This document shows, piece by piece, positions 24,230 to 35,487 of a stretch of 64,000 nucleotides of DNA (the stretch's first letter is position 1; every line of letters starts with the position of its first letter). The notes below the pieces were generated by a model. The model saw only the letters and a program-made list of their open reading frames with translations, searched no databases and had not been told where the DNA came from. Source of the DNA: Saururus chinensis (Eukaryota > Streptophyta > Magnoliopsida > Piperales > Saururaceae); contig CP141141.1 in the NCBI GenBank assembly GCA_035235625.1, positions 20,519,968 to 20,583,967 on the forward strand, written 5' to 3'. Made by a program: the position numbers and the translations under genes.

Positions 24230-24484
24230 CTGGTTCGCGGAAGCAAATCAGACCGGAGGCGGTGGCCGAACGATTTGGAGAAGGGCGGCGCCGGGCGAGC
24301 TGCCGAGGAGGGGGATGGAAATCCGCGGCCGAAGAGGGGGAAGGAAGTCCGCGGCTTCGACGGCAGCGGTTTCCTTCGACGGCAACACTGGCGCTCCGAC
24401 GGAATGCAAGGGGAGGGAGACGACACAGAAGAAAGGAAACCGCGAGAGAGGAGATTCGGTCGAGAGGAGGAGAGGGCGAATCAA
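24230..24484 (-). other. captured GC-rich first exon with splice donor
   Basis: On the minus strand a GC- and CT-rich stretch, unlike everything around it, ends in CGAACCAG followed by GTAAGCCC, a strong splice donor (exon end at 24230). No ATG opens a convincing frame, so it is best read as a 5' untranslated first exon taken from a host gene, possibly with promoter sequence. It would be the first exon of a chimeric transcript running into the phosphofructokinase exons. Confidence 0.5.
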
Positions 24485-24741
24485 TTATTCAATTATGAGG
24501 GGTAAGGGCTGGAAATACGCGATAACGCGTGTTTCCGGTTTTACGCGTTTTTACGGAATCGACCGAATCTCCTCGTGAGAAGATTCGGTGATTCAGGACG
24601 GAAACACGACTGAATCGTGATTCTTTAGAATTTTTACTTCCGTTACGATTCACTACCCAAACAAGATTCTAACGATTCAATGTGGAATTGTGATGGAATA
24701 GTCGGAATTTTTTCACGATTCCGTACCCAAACGACCCCTTA

Positions 24742-24946
24742 GAGGCCCCTGTGGACATGGCTACGAGGGGTGTGTATAGCCTCTATGGGCTCATAGGTTT
24801 GAGCCCATACCCATTGATTAAGACTCCACTAAGAAGCCCAATTAAGAAGAGGTGTGATGGGCCTTGGCTTCTAGCCGAACAAGGAGATCGAGGAGCCTTA
24901 GCTATAAGAAGGGGGTGTGAAGCCCCATCTCCCCACTTCTCCCTTG

Positions 24947-25035
<89 letters not shown>

Positions 25036-26296
25036 TTTGATGGGACTAGCTTCCGACCTCCCATCCTTGCTACCAAGGGAAGCGTGTGGTTCCACTTGCT
25101 TGGGCTGAGCCACCCCTTGTTTATCCCTCCTTGCCTTGTTGGTGGTTCAAGAGAGGAGATCTTTCGCCCTATCTCACTTTCATCTCAAGGGGGCACCAAG
25201 CCTTATCTTGGGCTATGAGCGAGGCTCTCTTGGCGGTGAATTAGCAGCTCATGCATGCTAATTGGAGGATTGGACAAAGCACCATCTTCCTTTCCATGTT
25301 GATAGGGCAGGGGTGATATTAATCAATGATCTACATAATGGTATTTAACATCCCCTTCAATTATACTTGATTAAGCCATAAAAGGGACATGCTTTTTCTT
25401 ATGGGTGCAAAGGCCACGTCCTTGGGGCTTAGCCCCTAAAAGTCAATAAGGTTCTAGCCCTTGCAGTTATCTTAATTGATTGATTATTGATCTTAAAGTA
25501 GAGATTATTACTTATATATGTATGTGTATTGTTGATTTTTATGTGAATCATCTTTAAGGGGGATCAAAATTTAAAATATGTGCCTCCACCAAAAGGGCTC
25601 TCTATTAAGGCTTCTGCTAACGCCACCCAACACTTTCCTCCTGCATGTTGCACCTATGAAGGCCTTACCAAATGACAGGGGTAGGGGGCGCTTATACCCC
25701 ATCCATGGCCTACTCCACCTCCGAAGCATCAATGTATAGCCTCACCTTGAACCTACTTGGCTCGGTTAAGTTTTTCTTTTAAAAGTCTTGTTTTAAACCT
25801 TTTCGGTCTAATTAAGCGGTCATTCTTTTGTCTTTGACTCAATGTTGTTATTGAGAATTAAATTCTAATTAGTATGGCCTATCAGTCAAAAATATTTAGA
25901 GTAGGACTTATTGGTAATTTCGGAAAGTTCTTGTGGGACCTACTATGGCTCTAATTTCCCTCTCCCTTGGAGTCAATAATTGGTTACAAGTGGTTAATGG
26001 CTGAAAATTTCTTGTTACATATCTTTGACCTATTCTTTCTCAACCTCTTAATCACCTAAGACTTTGACCCTTAACCACTTTTCAAAACTAACCCATCAGA
26101 AATTGCTAGCCAATTCACTTTAACAACTTGAGAATTTTAGGGATTTCATACCTTAATTATCCACTATTTTTCTTTTGAAATAATGGAGAAAATATCACCC
26201 AAATTGTAAAAGGGTGGATTTTCCTAGAAAATCTATAAATGTGGAAAGGAAAACCCCCAACCCTGTTACTTGACCCTCTATCCCACTAGCTGGTAT
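24742..26296. other. repeat-like intergenic sequence
   Basis: No host gene seen. It holds a (CT)n(TA)n microsatellite at about 24951-25033. The 155-codon open frame across that microsatellite is an artefact of low complexity. Confidence 0.45.
24951..25033. repeat. compound (CT)n(TA)n microsatellite
   Basis: About 23 CT units run directly into about 18 TA units. Confidence 0.95.
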
Positions 26297-27540
26297 TGTA
26301 ACGTCCCTGTTTTTTTTACAATTTTTTAGACTTTTTAGCAATTTATTTTTTCTCAATTTTCTACGGGCAAATTTGACACTAGCATATTTATCTTTCATAT
26401 TTAACTTAGTATTTGTACCCATAGAGTTGGGTATGGAACTTAGTTTCAAGTCATGGGTATCGACACGCTATAATAGTTTTTTGCGCTAAAAAGGGAGAAA
26501 AACAAAAGAAAGAGGAAGATAAATTGAAGTGAGGAAAGAAGATAGAGAGAGAGAGAGAGAAAAAAAGAAACTTAAAGAAAAAATAATAATATGAAAAAAA
26601 GAAAGGGTGGATCGGGCAACCACCCCCCTACCCTTCGGTGTTTTCCTCCTTACTATTGCTTGCTAACGGTGGGCCGGTAGGGCACCACCACCATCTCCAC
26701 CTTCACCCAGTGACGGAAGGAGTATGCCACTCCCCTTGCCACCACAAGGTCGACTTTATCACCCTTTTGTCGTTTTTTCCTTTGTGATTGTCGCCTTCGG
26801 CTAGACTCGGCTAACCATACCTCTGTCTGGCTCTGCCTTGGCCCAACGACATCGGATGACCACTCCACATAGCCCGGCTCCACCTCCTTTACCCTGCCAT
26901 GCTCCTTTCCTCTTCTGCCCATGCCAGCTGACCCCCATCAATTTTTTATGTTGGAGCTTTTAACCATTAGTAGCCAATCGGCTTCCGAGCTACTGCCTTT
27001 AGCTCCACTGCGACCTAGCAATGCTAGAAGCCACCGTACCCGGCCCTATTTGGCCTCCTCCACCCCTATCAACTCCGATCCGGATGATTGCCCTTCCCGC
27101 TGCTTTATCTTTTTCAATGCAGCTACCACCACATTTCTCCCATTTTCTGCTGGCCAGCCCTCAAATGTTGACCTCCATTTGGTCTGGCAACAAGAAGGCC
27201 ACTGCCAGCCACTCACTCTTTCTCCCTCTCTGCTCCCTTTTAGACTTAGTGGTTTACCCCCCCTCTAATTTCACTATATTTTTCTCTAATCTGCAACCAT
27301 CTCCAGTTGCTGGCTTTAGGCCAAGCTCTATCTACCATGCTTAGGCATGAAGATGGACTTGCTAACCTTGGTTCACCATGCTCCTACCCTTCCTTCCTCT
27401 TATTCTCACCCCAGATCTGACCCTACTCTTCCCTAGCCCTTTTGAGCTCGGGTAAGTACCACCCTTTTGGCTTTGGGTGCCACTGCTCCACCGCCCCTTT
27501 TGGGCTTTGGGGCGCCACTGTCCAGCCCTCCTACCCTCTT
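26297..27540 (+). repeat. gypsy LTR fragment, copy 1 (TGTAACGTCCC type)
   Basis: Starts TGTAACGTCCCTG and matches the sequence from 36993 (TGTAACGTCCCTA). Shared blocks are GACACTAGCATATTTA/GATGCATTAGTGTATTTA and AGAGTTGGGTATGG/AGAATTGGGTGTAG, then an AG-rich purine run. A GC-rich, CT-biased half follows (26620-27530), as in the second copy after 39275. The 3' end is not defined. Confidence 0.55.
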
Positions 27541-28191
27541 AAATGACCATCCTTCCACCCAAAAACTTGGTTTTTGTTAGTGTGGTTAGGACAACACATG
27601 GATGTGTTGTCTGATAGTCGATCCGCCCCACTAGTGACCGCATATGGCTACTATTGGCTTGAGTAGCATCTAGACCCACTGAAAGCCCCTCTCCCCCACA
27701 TTTTTTCAATGCAATTAAGAGTAAAGATGTTGTCTTTACATTGTCTAACAATAGATTGCCACTGGGTAGTTTCTACCTTCAATTATCCTTACCCATTTCT
27801 AGTCTAACTACCATTTCTTTTGGCACGGCCCTACTCTCGACTGCCCCTAGTTGGCCATTGTGGATTGTGGATTTTGCCATATAGTTTTTTGTTTCCTCAT
27901 TTCTTGTCGTGACTACTTCTGACATTTCCTAAACCCTTAAGACAATAACTCTCTCAATTAGATGACATCTTTGGGTACCGCACTACTACCATCATGTGCT
28001 TACCACTAAACTTGCATGAATTACGAGGTGGGGGACTTTGAACTTGTAATTTTATGATAGTATATTTTAAATGTTTAACAACATTCTAAGTTTATGTGAT
28101 TTAATGCTTTTGATGTTAAATAATAATTTGATTGCACGATATAAGTGGGAAAAATAATGAACTATAGTATGTTTGATTATGGATATGACAT
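27541..28191. other. intergenic, nothing recognised
   Basis: No motif or repeat identified by eye. Confidence 0.4.
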
Positions 28192-30992
28192 TGTTGTATT
28201 ATGACAGGGAATACAATTGTGTGGCACCTAGGAATGTGGAATAAGTGGCATGATGACTGGGAAAGGGGGGAAGGGTGGCATGACGGCTAAAAAGGGAGGA
28301 GAGGCAGGAAGGAGAGGGGACAAGGCAAGAGATCGACAATAAATTATTTATTCACACATTCTATTAAGGCATGACCCTTACATTTAAATTGACGAATTTA
28401 TGGGCTCACTAACATGTACCTAAGGCCCAACAATTTAATTAAAAAAATACTATAATAACTTAATTAAGCTAATAACCTAAATACCCGATAACATAATTAA
28501 ACTATATCCTAATAACATGCAGATCCCAGTGGTGGACCCATAAGATTGATTACAACTTTCAACTATTCTTCGCTTGCACATTAACTTGTCCTAAGGGTAG
28601 CCCAAAATTTTGGTACATCGGGTCCACCATATATATATGTTCAAAACGGTCAGTCATAAACTGCGGAGGAAGCAACACAAGGTCCAACTGGGAAACCAAG
28701 AAGCTCACTATTGCTCCATTGCACTTGTCTTCGTTGGAGCATGCATGATACCGACTAAAGTGCAAATGATGAGGTGAGATCCACTAGGCAACCTAATGAA
28801 GACTGTCAAAACCGAAGGGCTGAACTTCTGAACTCAGGCCCACAGTTGGCTGTGTTGAACATGCAATAAGTGGGCTCCATGAAACGGCTAGCTTGACAAT
28901 GACACAAGTCGGTACCCCATGAAGTGGGCCCAGGACAAATGCTTGTGCATCGAATTTCCATGTCATGTATGTAGCTGTTGAAGGCACGCTTAACTGAAAT
29001 ATGACAACAAAAATGTGAGAGAAGAGTCCTATGTAAGATGTCAAACAAGACCCACCATATGCTCGTGAAACGCTCTCTTGCAACAGCCAAGAGGCCTTCC
29101 GCCAAAAGCTTTGGATGCTCGCTCAAAGAATTGCAAGAGATAACAAAAGCTGATTTTGGGAGGGACCAATATTTTTTGCAATGAAGATGATCACAACATG
29201 AGGTGGAGTCCATGAAGGGTGTGAAATGTTTGCTGCCAATCCGACTTCCCCAAAAGTGATTCAAGGAAAGTATATCGAAGTAAATCCTGGGTTGCTCTTG
29301 CAAAGTTGGACGCAAGATTTCTGGGTAAGGCAAGCTGATCGGAAAAAATCCTGCGCTATGGCCGATATTTGCGATGTGAGTAGTAGAAAAAATAGAGGCT
29401 GCAATTCTTGCCAGAAATTGGGTGCCTAACTAATCGCTGGAATCAGTGGAAGAAGAGGCCAGCTTTTGATGCTCTCGTGCACGGCTAGTTCCCTGAATAA
29501 TGCATGGAAAATTGTCGTGGCAGAGACCATGGCTGGCTGTGAGGGAGCTGTGATTTTTGCCAAGATCATCTGCAGTGGAGGCAAGGATCAAGAAAAATCC
29601 CAAGCAAGAGCTTGATTTTGTGAGCTGCTCCGATTTGGTAAGGATTCATCCATGATTTATTGGCAAATTTGCATAACCCAAATGACGTACATTGTCGCCG
29701 TGGAGGTTGTGGGGAAGTCCTTTAGGAAACCACCAGGGAAACTTGCTGATTTGTGAGGAGAATGACCATGATATCCGCTTAAATGTGCAGCGCAGACAAG
29801 CTGTAGCTGTCAACTCTTCGACAACAGTTGTAGCCATGGTTACTCTATACCAATTGTAGCTCTGTGGACGTCCATATGGAGCTATATATAAGTGGCCACA
29901 GTATTCCAAGGCCCACTAGAATGGCAAAAGCCTCATCAACCAGGCTAGTTGTTGGTGGGTAGTGTTTTTTATGCTCGACCGAGTGTAAGGAATGGCCTGG
30001 AGCCGTCGATTTTAAAAATTGACGGCGCACATGGTAGCACACGATAGTGTAAGTAATACATGCGCTAATGTGCGCTACCGTGTGCGCCGTCGATTTGAAA
30101 ATCGACGGCTCCCAAACATTCATTACGCTCAGCTCATATTTTTTAGGGAACATAAAAAACGCTTCCTTGATGGTGACCCCATCTCACTAGAAAGAGAAGA
30201 GAAGACTTGGCCAAGAACGACAGTAGAGAAGGTGCAGGGTCGGTAGATGGTGGAAGCTGGGATCCCTAACCGTTGACAGAGAGCTAACTGGTATTATAAT
30301 AGCGTTGTTTAGGGTGAAAACTATTTTTTGGGCATTATCTACATATACATGATGATCCATGGGAGGAGGCTAATCGCACCTTAACAATGTTCATTTGTCT
30401 GTATGTGGGAGAGGATAGCGATGGATGATGACAGGGAGGTGAAGTCCCAAAATGGGTTCTTGCAGCAAAATGCCTTCTGTTTAAATTGTTTCATCATCTT
30501 CCTCTAAGCAAATGATGTTGGAGGAGTCTTGGGCAGCATTTTGATGGCCGAGCAGGTTGCACAATGGCTATAATGGGCTTGACGACAACCATGGTTTCTG
30601 CGAGTAGTTGTATCATGCTCGCTATATTCAGACAACTCTGAGAAGGTGGTCATGTCCAATGAAGGAGGGGTCGTTGGGAGCGTGTCCACAGGTTGCCCCA
30701 TGGAATTGATGGCTATAATGCCAATGTTGTATTTTGGTGGGTAATACAATAATGTGGTGGCCAGGAATAGGGGAAGAGAGAGGCACGGTGGCTGAGAAAG
30801 GGGGAAGGGTGGCATGACCGCCGGAAAGGTGGGAGAGGGCGGCATGGTCACCAGAAAGGAGGGAGAGATAGGGAGGAGAGGGGACAAGAAGAGACAAATA
30901 ATAGACTATTTATTCCTTTGTTCTATTAGGGTATGACCCTTACATTTAAATAGACGAATTCATGGGCTCCCTAATAATGATTGATCACAACA
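28192..30992 (+). mobile_element. non-autonomous LTR element (LARD/TRIM-like)
   Basis: Two direct repeats start TGTTGTATT and end in CAACA: about 28192-28431 and 30725-30992. Shared blocks include GGGGGAAGGGTGGCATGAC, GGAGGAGAGG/GGGAGGAGAGGGGACAAG and GACCCTTACATTTAAAT. Flanking 5-mers are GACAT (28187-28191) and AACAT (30993-30997), a target duplication with one transition. The 2.3-kb interior shows no retroviral protein domain; its longest frame (28806-29333, minus, 175 codons) has no recognisable motif. A primer-binding site was not identified. LTR divergence indicates an old insertion. Confidence 0.65.
29960..30152. mobile_element. foldback MITE inside the LTR element
   Basis: GAGCCGTCGATTTTAAAAAT and GACGGCGCACATGGTAGC on the left are matched inversely by GCTACCGTGTGCGCCGTCGA and TTTGAAAATCGACGGCTC on the right. 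Outer arms ATGCTCGACCGAGTGTAAGG and CATTACGCTCAGCTCAT extend the inverted pairing. Total about 190 bp. Confidence 0.82.
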
Positions 30993-30999
30993 AACATGA

Positions 31000-31842
31000 A
31001 TGTAAGCTACGAGTATGTTTGATGTATATGGAATATGTGTATGTTAGTAATGATTCACGAGTATGTTAGTAAGATATGTATTATATTACAAGTATGTGAT
31101 TAGTAAGTATGATGAATTATGTATATATAATACGTATGTGTGATAGACATACATATGTATGATGACTATATATATGTGTGATAGATATGTGAATACATGT
31201 AGTACAAATGTATGTGCGATGGATGGTAAGTGGTGGTAGATGGTTTGCATAGATTTCGATGTGGATTTGTATGAGCATGATGGAAGTCAGATGGTGTATA
31301 AGTGATAGACGAGTATTGGTTTGGATTGATGTTGGGGGGTCAGTAAGTAAGCGGACTTAGGGTTTGGAGCCTTTACATGAGATTGTCATATAGTAAGAGT
31401 GCTCAACATAATTATATAAGCATAATATATGTATTATAAATTAAAATATAAGAATAATAAGTGAAGTATTAGTAAGAGTTTGATGGCTGGAGTTAGATCA
31501 GAGGTGTTAAGTTTGTGATTTTTGAGTAAGGTGTTTTGAACACGAAGAAGATGGAGTGAAATGTATATGTGAAAAGTAAGCTAAATCAATAACTTGGCAT
31601 GTATAAGAAGGATGGGTTAAGCGAAGTATTTTGCCCTAACAGACTAGAATTTCGGAACGGGCTCAACTTTAGATTGGTTAGAGGAAGACTGTAAGATTTC
31701 TTGGCATAATTGTACCTGCATAATTTATGTAAATAAAACTTGTGTCATAAGCAAAACTAATATGTTAACTTTGTGAGTTTGAGATCTTACGGGTTCGACG
31801 AATTTAGTTCTTCATGTTATATTTCATAAACGCATCTATGTA
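31000..31842. other. AT-rich, TATG-rich low-complexity sequence
   Basis: Many overlapping TATGTATG/GTATATG words and no coding signal. Confidence 0.5.
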
Positions 31843-31856
31843 TGGATGTCTAGTCC

Positions 31857-32100
31857 AAAGAGCTTTCTACTACTAACATGAAAAGACCTCTAAAACACAT
31901 GAGGCTAAAAAAATAGGAAAAATGAGTATTTTTATACTAAGTAGGAGAGTTCACTGGGAAAATAAGTATTTTCATATTCATACTTAGTAGGGGAGTTCAC
32001 TTATTAGAACTCTCCTACTAAGTATGAAAATACTTATTTTCCCCATCTTTTTAGCCCCATGTGTTCTAGAGGCTTTTCATGTTAGTAGTAGTTAACTCCT
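31857..32100. mobile_element. foldback element with 14-bp flanking direct repeats
   Basis: Left arm TTCTACTACTAACATGAAAA, then ACACATGAGGCTAAAAA and TACTAAGTAGGAGAGTT; right arm AACTCTCCTACTAAGTATG, then TTTTTAGCCCCATGTGT and CTTTTCATGTTAGTAGTAG. It is flanked by TGGATGTCTAGTCC (31843-31856) and TGGATGTCTAATCC (32101-32114), which look like a target-site duplication with one mismatch. The middle carries extra copies of the GTAGGAGAGTTCACT motif. Confidence 0.8.
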
Positions 32101-32580
32101 TGGATGTCTAATCCATGGTATATTGATTCAGTGAGTTCTTTTTATAACATTGACTCATCGTGAGTCCTTATTAGTTGTGACAATCTAATACATTCAGTAA
32201 GATGATGAGAGTTGTTTATATTTGTCTAAACTTGTATATTAGATTATAGCTTTAAACTGTTTATGGGACTTGTACTTAGAGATGCCTCAGAGGCATTTGT
32301 TATCAAGCATATGGCCATGGCGATTTATTTTGTATGTTTCCTTTTGATTCATACCTAATAATGTTTAGTTTGGCCATATACCAATTTAAAAGAAATGTAT
32401 GCAAAAAAATGGTTGTAATATGTTTTAGGTTTGCAAAAAGTATTTTCACAGGTTTTGGATTTCATCATTTTCTCCGCTTTAAAGATGTTATATAGCAAAA
32501 AAAATCATGAATTGTAAAAAAAATGCGTGTAAAAATTTCAAGCACGAAAATTAGGAACTCTCCATTCTCTCTCTTTGTTT

Positions 32581-32878
32581 CCCTCTCTCTTTCCCTTTCT
32601 CTCCCTCTTTCTCTCTCTACAAAATCCTCTCTCTTCTCTCTTTAAGTACAAACTCTATTTAATTCAAATTTTTGTATTTAATTCTTCTATGCTAGATTGA
32701 TTAAATGTAACGAAAATCTCTATTTGTGTCCCTCTCTCTTTCCCTTTCTCTCCCTCTTTATCTCTCTACAAAATCCTCTCTCTTTTCTCTTTCAATTCAA
32801 ACTCTATTTAATTCAAAATTTTATGTTTAATTTATCTAAGCTTCGGATTAAATTTTTTCTTCTTTAAATGAGGAAGCA
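32581..32878. repeat. 149-bp tandem duplication
   Basis: The CT-rich start CCCTCTCTCTTTCCCTTTCT occurs at 32581 and again at 32730, and the following ACAAAATCCTCTCTCTT and CAAACTCTATTTAATTCAAA are repeated in the same order. Two copies with a few differences. Confidence 0.85.
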
Positions 32879-32889
32879 TCTTCTGTGTG

Positions 32890-34060
32890 TGAGAGCTGTA
32901 GCATCCATCTACACACTACGAAGCTTCAAATCTCCGTCATATGTAAGCTTAAAAATATATTTTATAACTAATTGGTTTGGGCCAACATTGTCGTGTCATT
33001 AGTTGCCTACGTACATATTGGATAACATCTACGACATTATTCCAATACGATTAGGTCCAAACATATTTTTGCCTAACGACTAATATATACATCATGCAAC
33101 AAAAAATCATATGTCAAAATACTTATATCCAAATAAATCATTTGGAGTCAGATGAGAATTATCAGAGTCAAACGGAAGCTAATAAATCATTGGAGTCATG
33201 TATCGACTAAATCATTGGAATCAAACAACTCTTTCTTTCACATAGTAGAGTAGAACATATCAGACTAAATCAGAACATATTAGATCAGAGTAAAACAGAT
33301 TAGATCCGAATAGAGCATATCAGAATAGAGCAAAACATATCTCATTTAGCATCTTAAGTTAAGTACTTATGGAACATTTACATTTATTTATATATGCATA
33401 AAATCAAAAGGTCAACAACGTTTAATCCCATGAGATTTTGGGAAGTAACGACATTCAGAGTTTCTCTTTCCTTTAAGGCAACCACCCATTCAGGCGCAGA
33501 GAAAGCGGGCAGAGCCTCCTTGTTCTGAAACATTTCTCCCTTTCCCGCCCGAAGACGATGGATGAAGCCTCCCCTTACTTGCAATGTTTCTCTCATTGTG
33601 CCCAAAGGCAATAGACAGATCCTCTCCATTCCTAGGGATTTTCTCAAACTTTGTGTCTAAAGGAAATGGACAAAACCTCCTATTACCCAAGATGTCTGTC
33701 TCTTCACACACCCAAAGGCTGCAGACTGAACATCCCCTTATGCGGGACACTTCTCTTTTTATATTCGAATAGTGGAGGAAGAAGCCTCCTCTTTTCCAGG
33801 GCCATTTCCCCCTTTTAGAGTGCCTAACTCAAGGAATGAACCCTTCCATTATATAGATCATCATCAATTTAGTCAAAAATATCTTTTCAATGGTATAAAT
33901 CGGACTTAAAATGATCTAGAAATAGGAGAAATGAGGTATGAGGTTCAACTCTCCCTTTTATAGTGCGTGGTGTCGCCCAATGACGGTGCCTCATTACGAT
34001 GCATCCAAACTTGCAACGAGCTCCATAGCCATTCTGTGAGGCACATGGGCTAGCCGCATG
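32890..34060 (-). repeat. gypsy LTR fragment, reverse copy of the 37268-39274 family
   Basis: Read on the minus strand it follows the same order as 38000-39150: blocks of GAGGCTT/GGAGGTTTTGTC with CCTTTGGGC/CCTTTGAGC, then CGTTAGGCAAAA, ATCGTATTGGAATAATGTCG and ATGTACGTAGGCAAC. Several tandem-like AGAGACAGAC...GGAGG units of about 60 bp are present. Ends are not clear. Confidence 0.6.
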
Positions 34061-34111
34061 TGCAGGGGTGCCGCGAGTCGTGCATGCCCATCGCGCACTG
34101 CACAACACCTT

Positions 34112-34131
34112 TATATATATATATATATATA
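34112..34131. repeat. short (TA)n tract
   Basis: Ten TA dinucleotides at the edge of the reverse LTR copy. Confidence 0.85.
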
Positions 34132-34856
34132 TTCCATTCCTATCTTCAAATGCTTATATCTTTCTACCCTGGACTCGGATTGGCACATTCCTTGCACCAT
34201 TGAGGTCGTATCGACAAACCCTATAAAACTAGACTGCTTACAAAAGGTTATTCTACTCTTTTTAAGTGGGTCATGCCAATGAGACACACTTCTAAAGGTC
34301 ATAACTTTTACCCCCGACCTTTGTTTCTCTCATTTTTTGATTCATCATGCTTGTTTCTTCAAGTTCTATACACATATGAGGATTTTACCCCTCAAAACGT
34401 ATTAATTCTTACCTAAAAGTCAAACAAAAGAATGAATGAAGATTGAAGAATGAGAGCACGCAAAGAAGAATGACCTTTTCAAGGATTTGGTTGAATAAGG
34501 GAAATAATGAAGAAATTGTGAGACGACCTACTATATTAGGCTTTTATGATTTAGAAGTATTATCTCTCTAATGATTTAACAGAATCATTGACCAAGTCCA
34601 GCTTCAGAAGATTGCAATTTATTTTCTTATCTTATTGAGATTGAGACAAACAACAAATCTTTCCATCTAGCATATATTTCCATTTGTACCGTTCATCTAC
34701 CCACAATTATGAGATTCATCCCTTGTAATTCAAATTCAAATAGTACCTTGTATCTTTATAAATAGAATGAAAGATCACTAGGAAAAATACCTTGAGTTAT
34801 TTTCTCACATGGCAGTTGATCCTGAAACTAATGAAGTTTTTTTCCTTTGATCCTGC

Positions 34857-35060
34857 ATTCACCATAACAAAATGTAATATTAGTGACACTTTTATTAGCG
34901 ATGCAATAAAAAATATTGTTAAAAACTACTACTTACGACACTTATAAAAGCATCACAAAAAAATTAACTATTAGCGACGTTTTGTAAGCATCACCAATAG
35001 TCATTATTGACGTTTTTAGAACTATTAGCCACGCTTAAAAGCATCGCTAATAGTCCTTTT
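34857..35060. repeat. CACTA-like subterminal repeat region
   Basis: CACCATAACAAAA near 34860 is followed by repeated TTAGCGAC/ATTAGCGATG and GCATCGCTAATAG words in both orientations, a pattern common in subterminal regions of plant CACTA elements. No second end or transposase found. Confidence 0.35.
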
Positions 35061-35253
35061 TATTGTCGTGATTGTCTCCATTGCTTCTTTTTCCTCAGAT
35101 TTATCTACAAATGAAAATGCTTCTCCGTCAACAAGTGTTGGGTGCTCCTCCCTTCCCACAATGAAGTCTATATCCCACAACATATCCTCCAAGCATGCAA
35201 CAGCTAACTTCCTTCTCTAGAAGGGTTAGGTGCTTCGAGTTCTCTGTTGTCAT

Positions 35254-35487
35254 TGTCTTATCAACTTTCATTGATGGAACATGTCTGCATCTTGTCGGTG
35301 GCAATGGACTTGGAAGAAATTATGAAGTAGCTTCGTCTCTATCAAATGATACTTGCATGGTTGAACAATTTGTCTTATCAACTTTCATTGATGAAACATG
35401 TGTGCGCCTTGTCAGTGGCAATGAACTTGGAAGGTATTATGAAGCAGCTTCGTCTCTATCAAATGATACTTGCATGGTTGAACAATT
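35254..35487. repeat. 117-bp tandem duplication preserving an open frame
   Basis: TGTCTTATCAACTTTCATTG begins at 35254 and again at 35371; the two 117-bp units differ at only a few positions. As 117 is divisible by three, the plus-strand open frame 35195-35530 contains the same 39-residue block twice. No family was recognised and no host gene is claimed. Confidence 0.85.

Larger units (their letters stand above)
20428..24738 (-). mobile_element. gene-capturing PIF/Harbinger-type DNA element (Pack-TIR)
   Basis: The left end reads GGGGTCGTTTGGGTACGGAA and the right end is its exact inverted copy for at least 20 bases. Both are directly flanked by TTA (20425-20427 and 24739-24741). GGG-GTTTGG-type ends plus a 3-bp TTA duplication are the marks of the PIF/Harbinger superfamily; 8- or 9-bp flanks expected for hAT or Mutator do not match. 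Length is 4311 bp. No transposase or Myb-like ORF was seen, so it is non-autonomous. Inside, on the minus strand, are a GC-rich first exon with a splice donor, tandem repeats, two phosphofructokinase exons and two DUF3326 exons, all with recognisable splice sites. Subterminal repeats of GGAATCGTG/TTTGGGTATGG occur at both ends. Strand given is that of the captured exons. Confidence 0.88.

Noticed and set aside
24109-24498. Plus-strand Arg/Gly-rich frame of 129 codons
   Set aside because: It is the complement of the GC-rich captured leader exon. Composition alone produces long open frames there and no domain is recognisable.
20428-24738. Assignment of this element to hAT or Mutator
   Set aside because: The 8- and 9-bp flanks do not match on the two sides; only the 3-bp TTA does, together with GGG...GTTTGG ends.
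24751-25218. 155-codon frame rich in Ser-Leu and Tyr-Ile repeats
   Set aside because: It reads through a (CT)n(TA)n microsatellite; the repeats are an artefact of simple sequence.
20165-25300. Possible solo LTR (TGTTGGACAAAG start) surrounding the PIF element
   Set aside because: No convincing CA end with a matching 5-bp flank (CTTCT) was found, so limits and identity cannot be supported.
26653-27344. GC-rich overlapping frames on both strands
   Set aside because: They fall in the CT-biased half of a gypsy LTR copy and show no conserved protein features.
28806-29333. 175-codon minus-strand frame
   Set aside because: No recognisable motif, no splice or start context, and it lies inside a non-autonomous LTR element.
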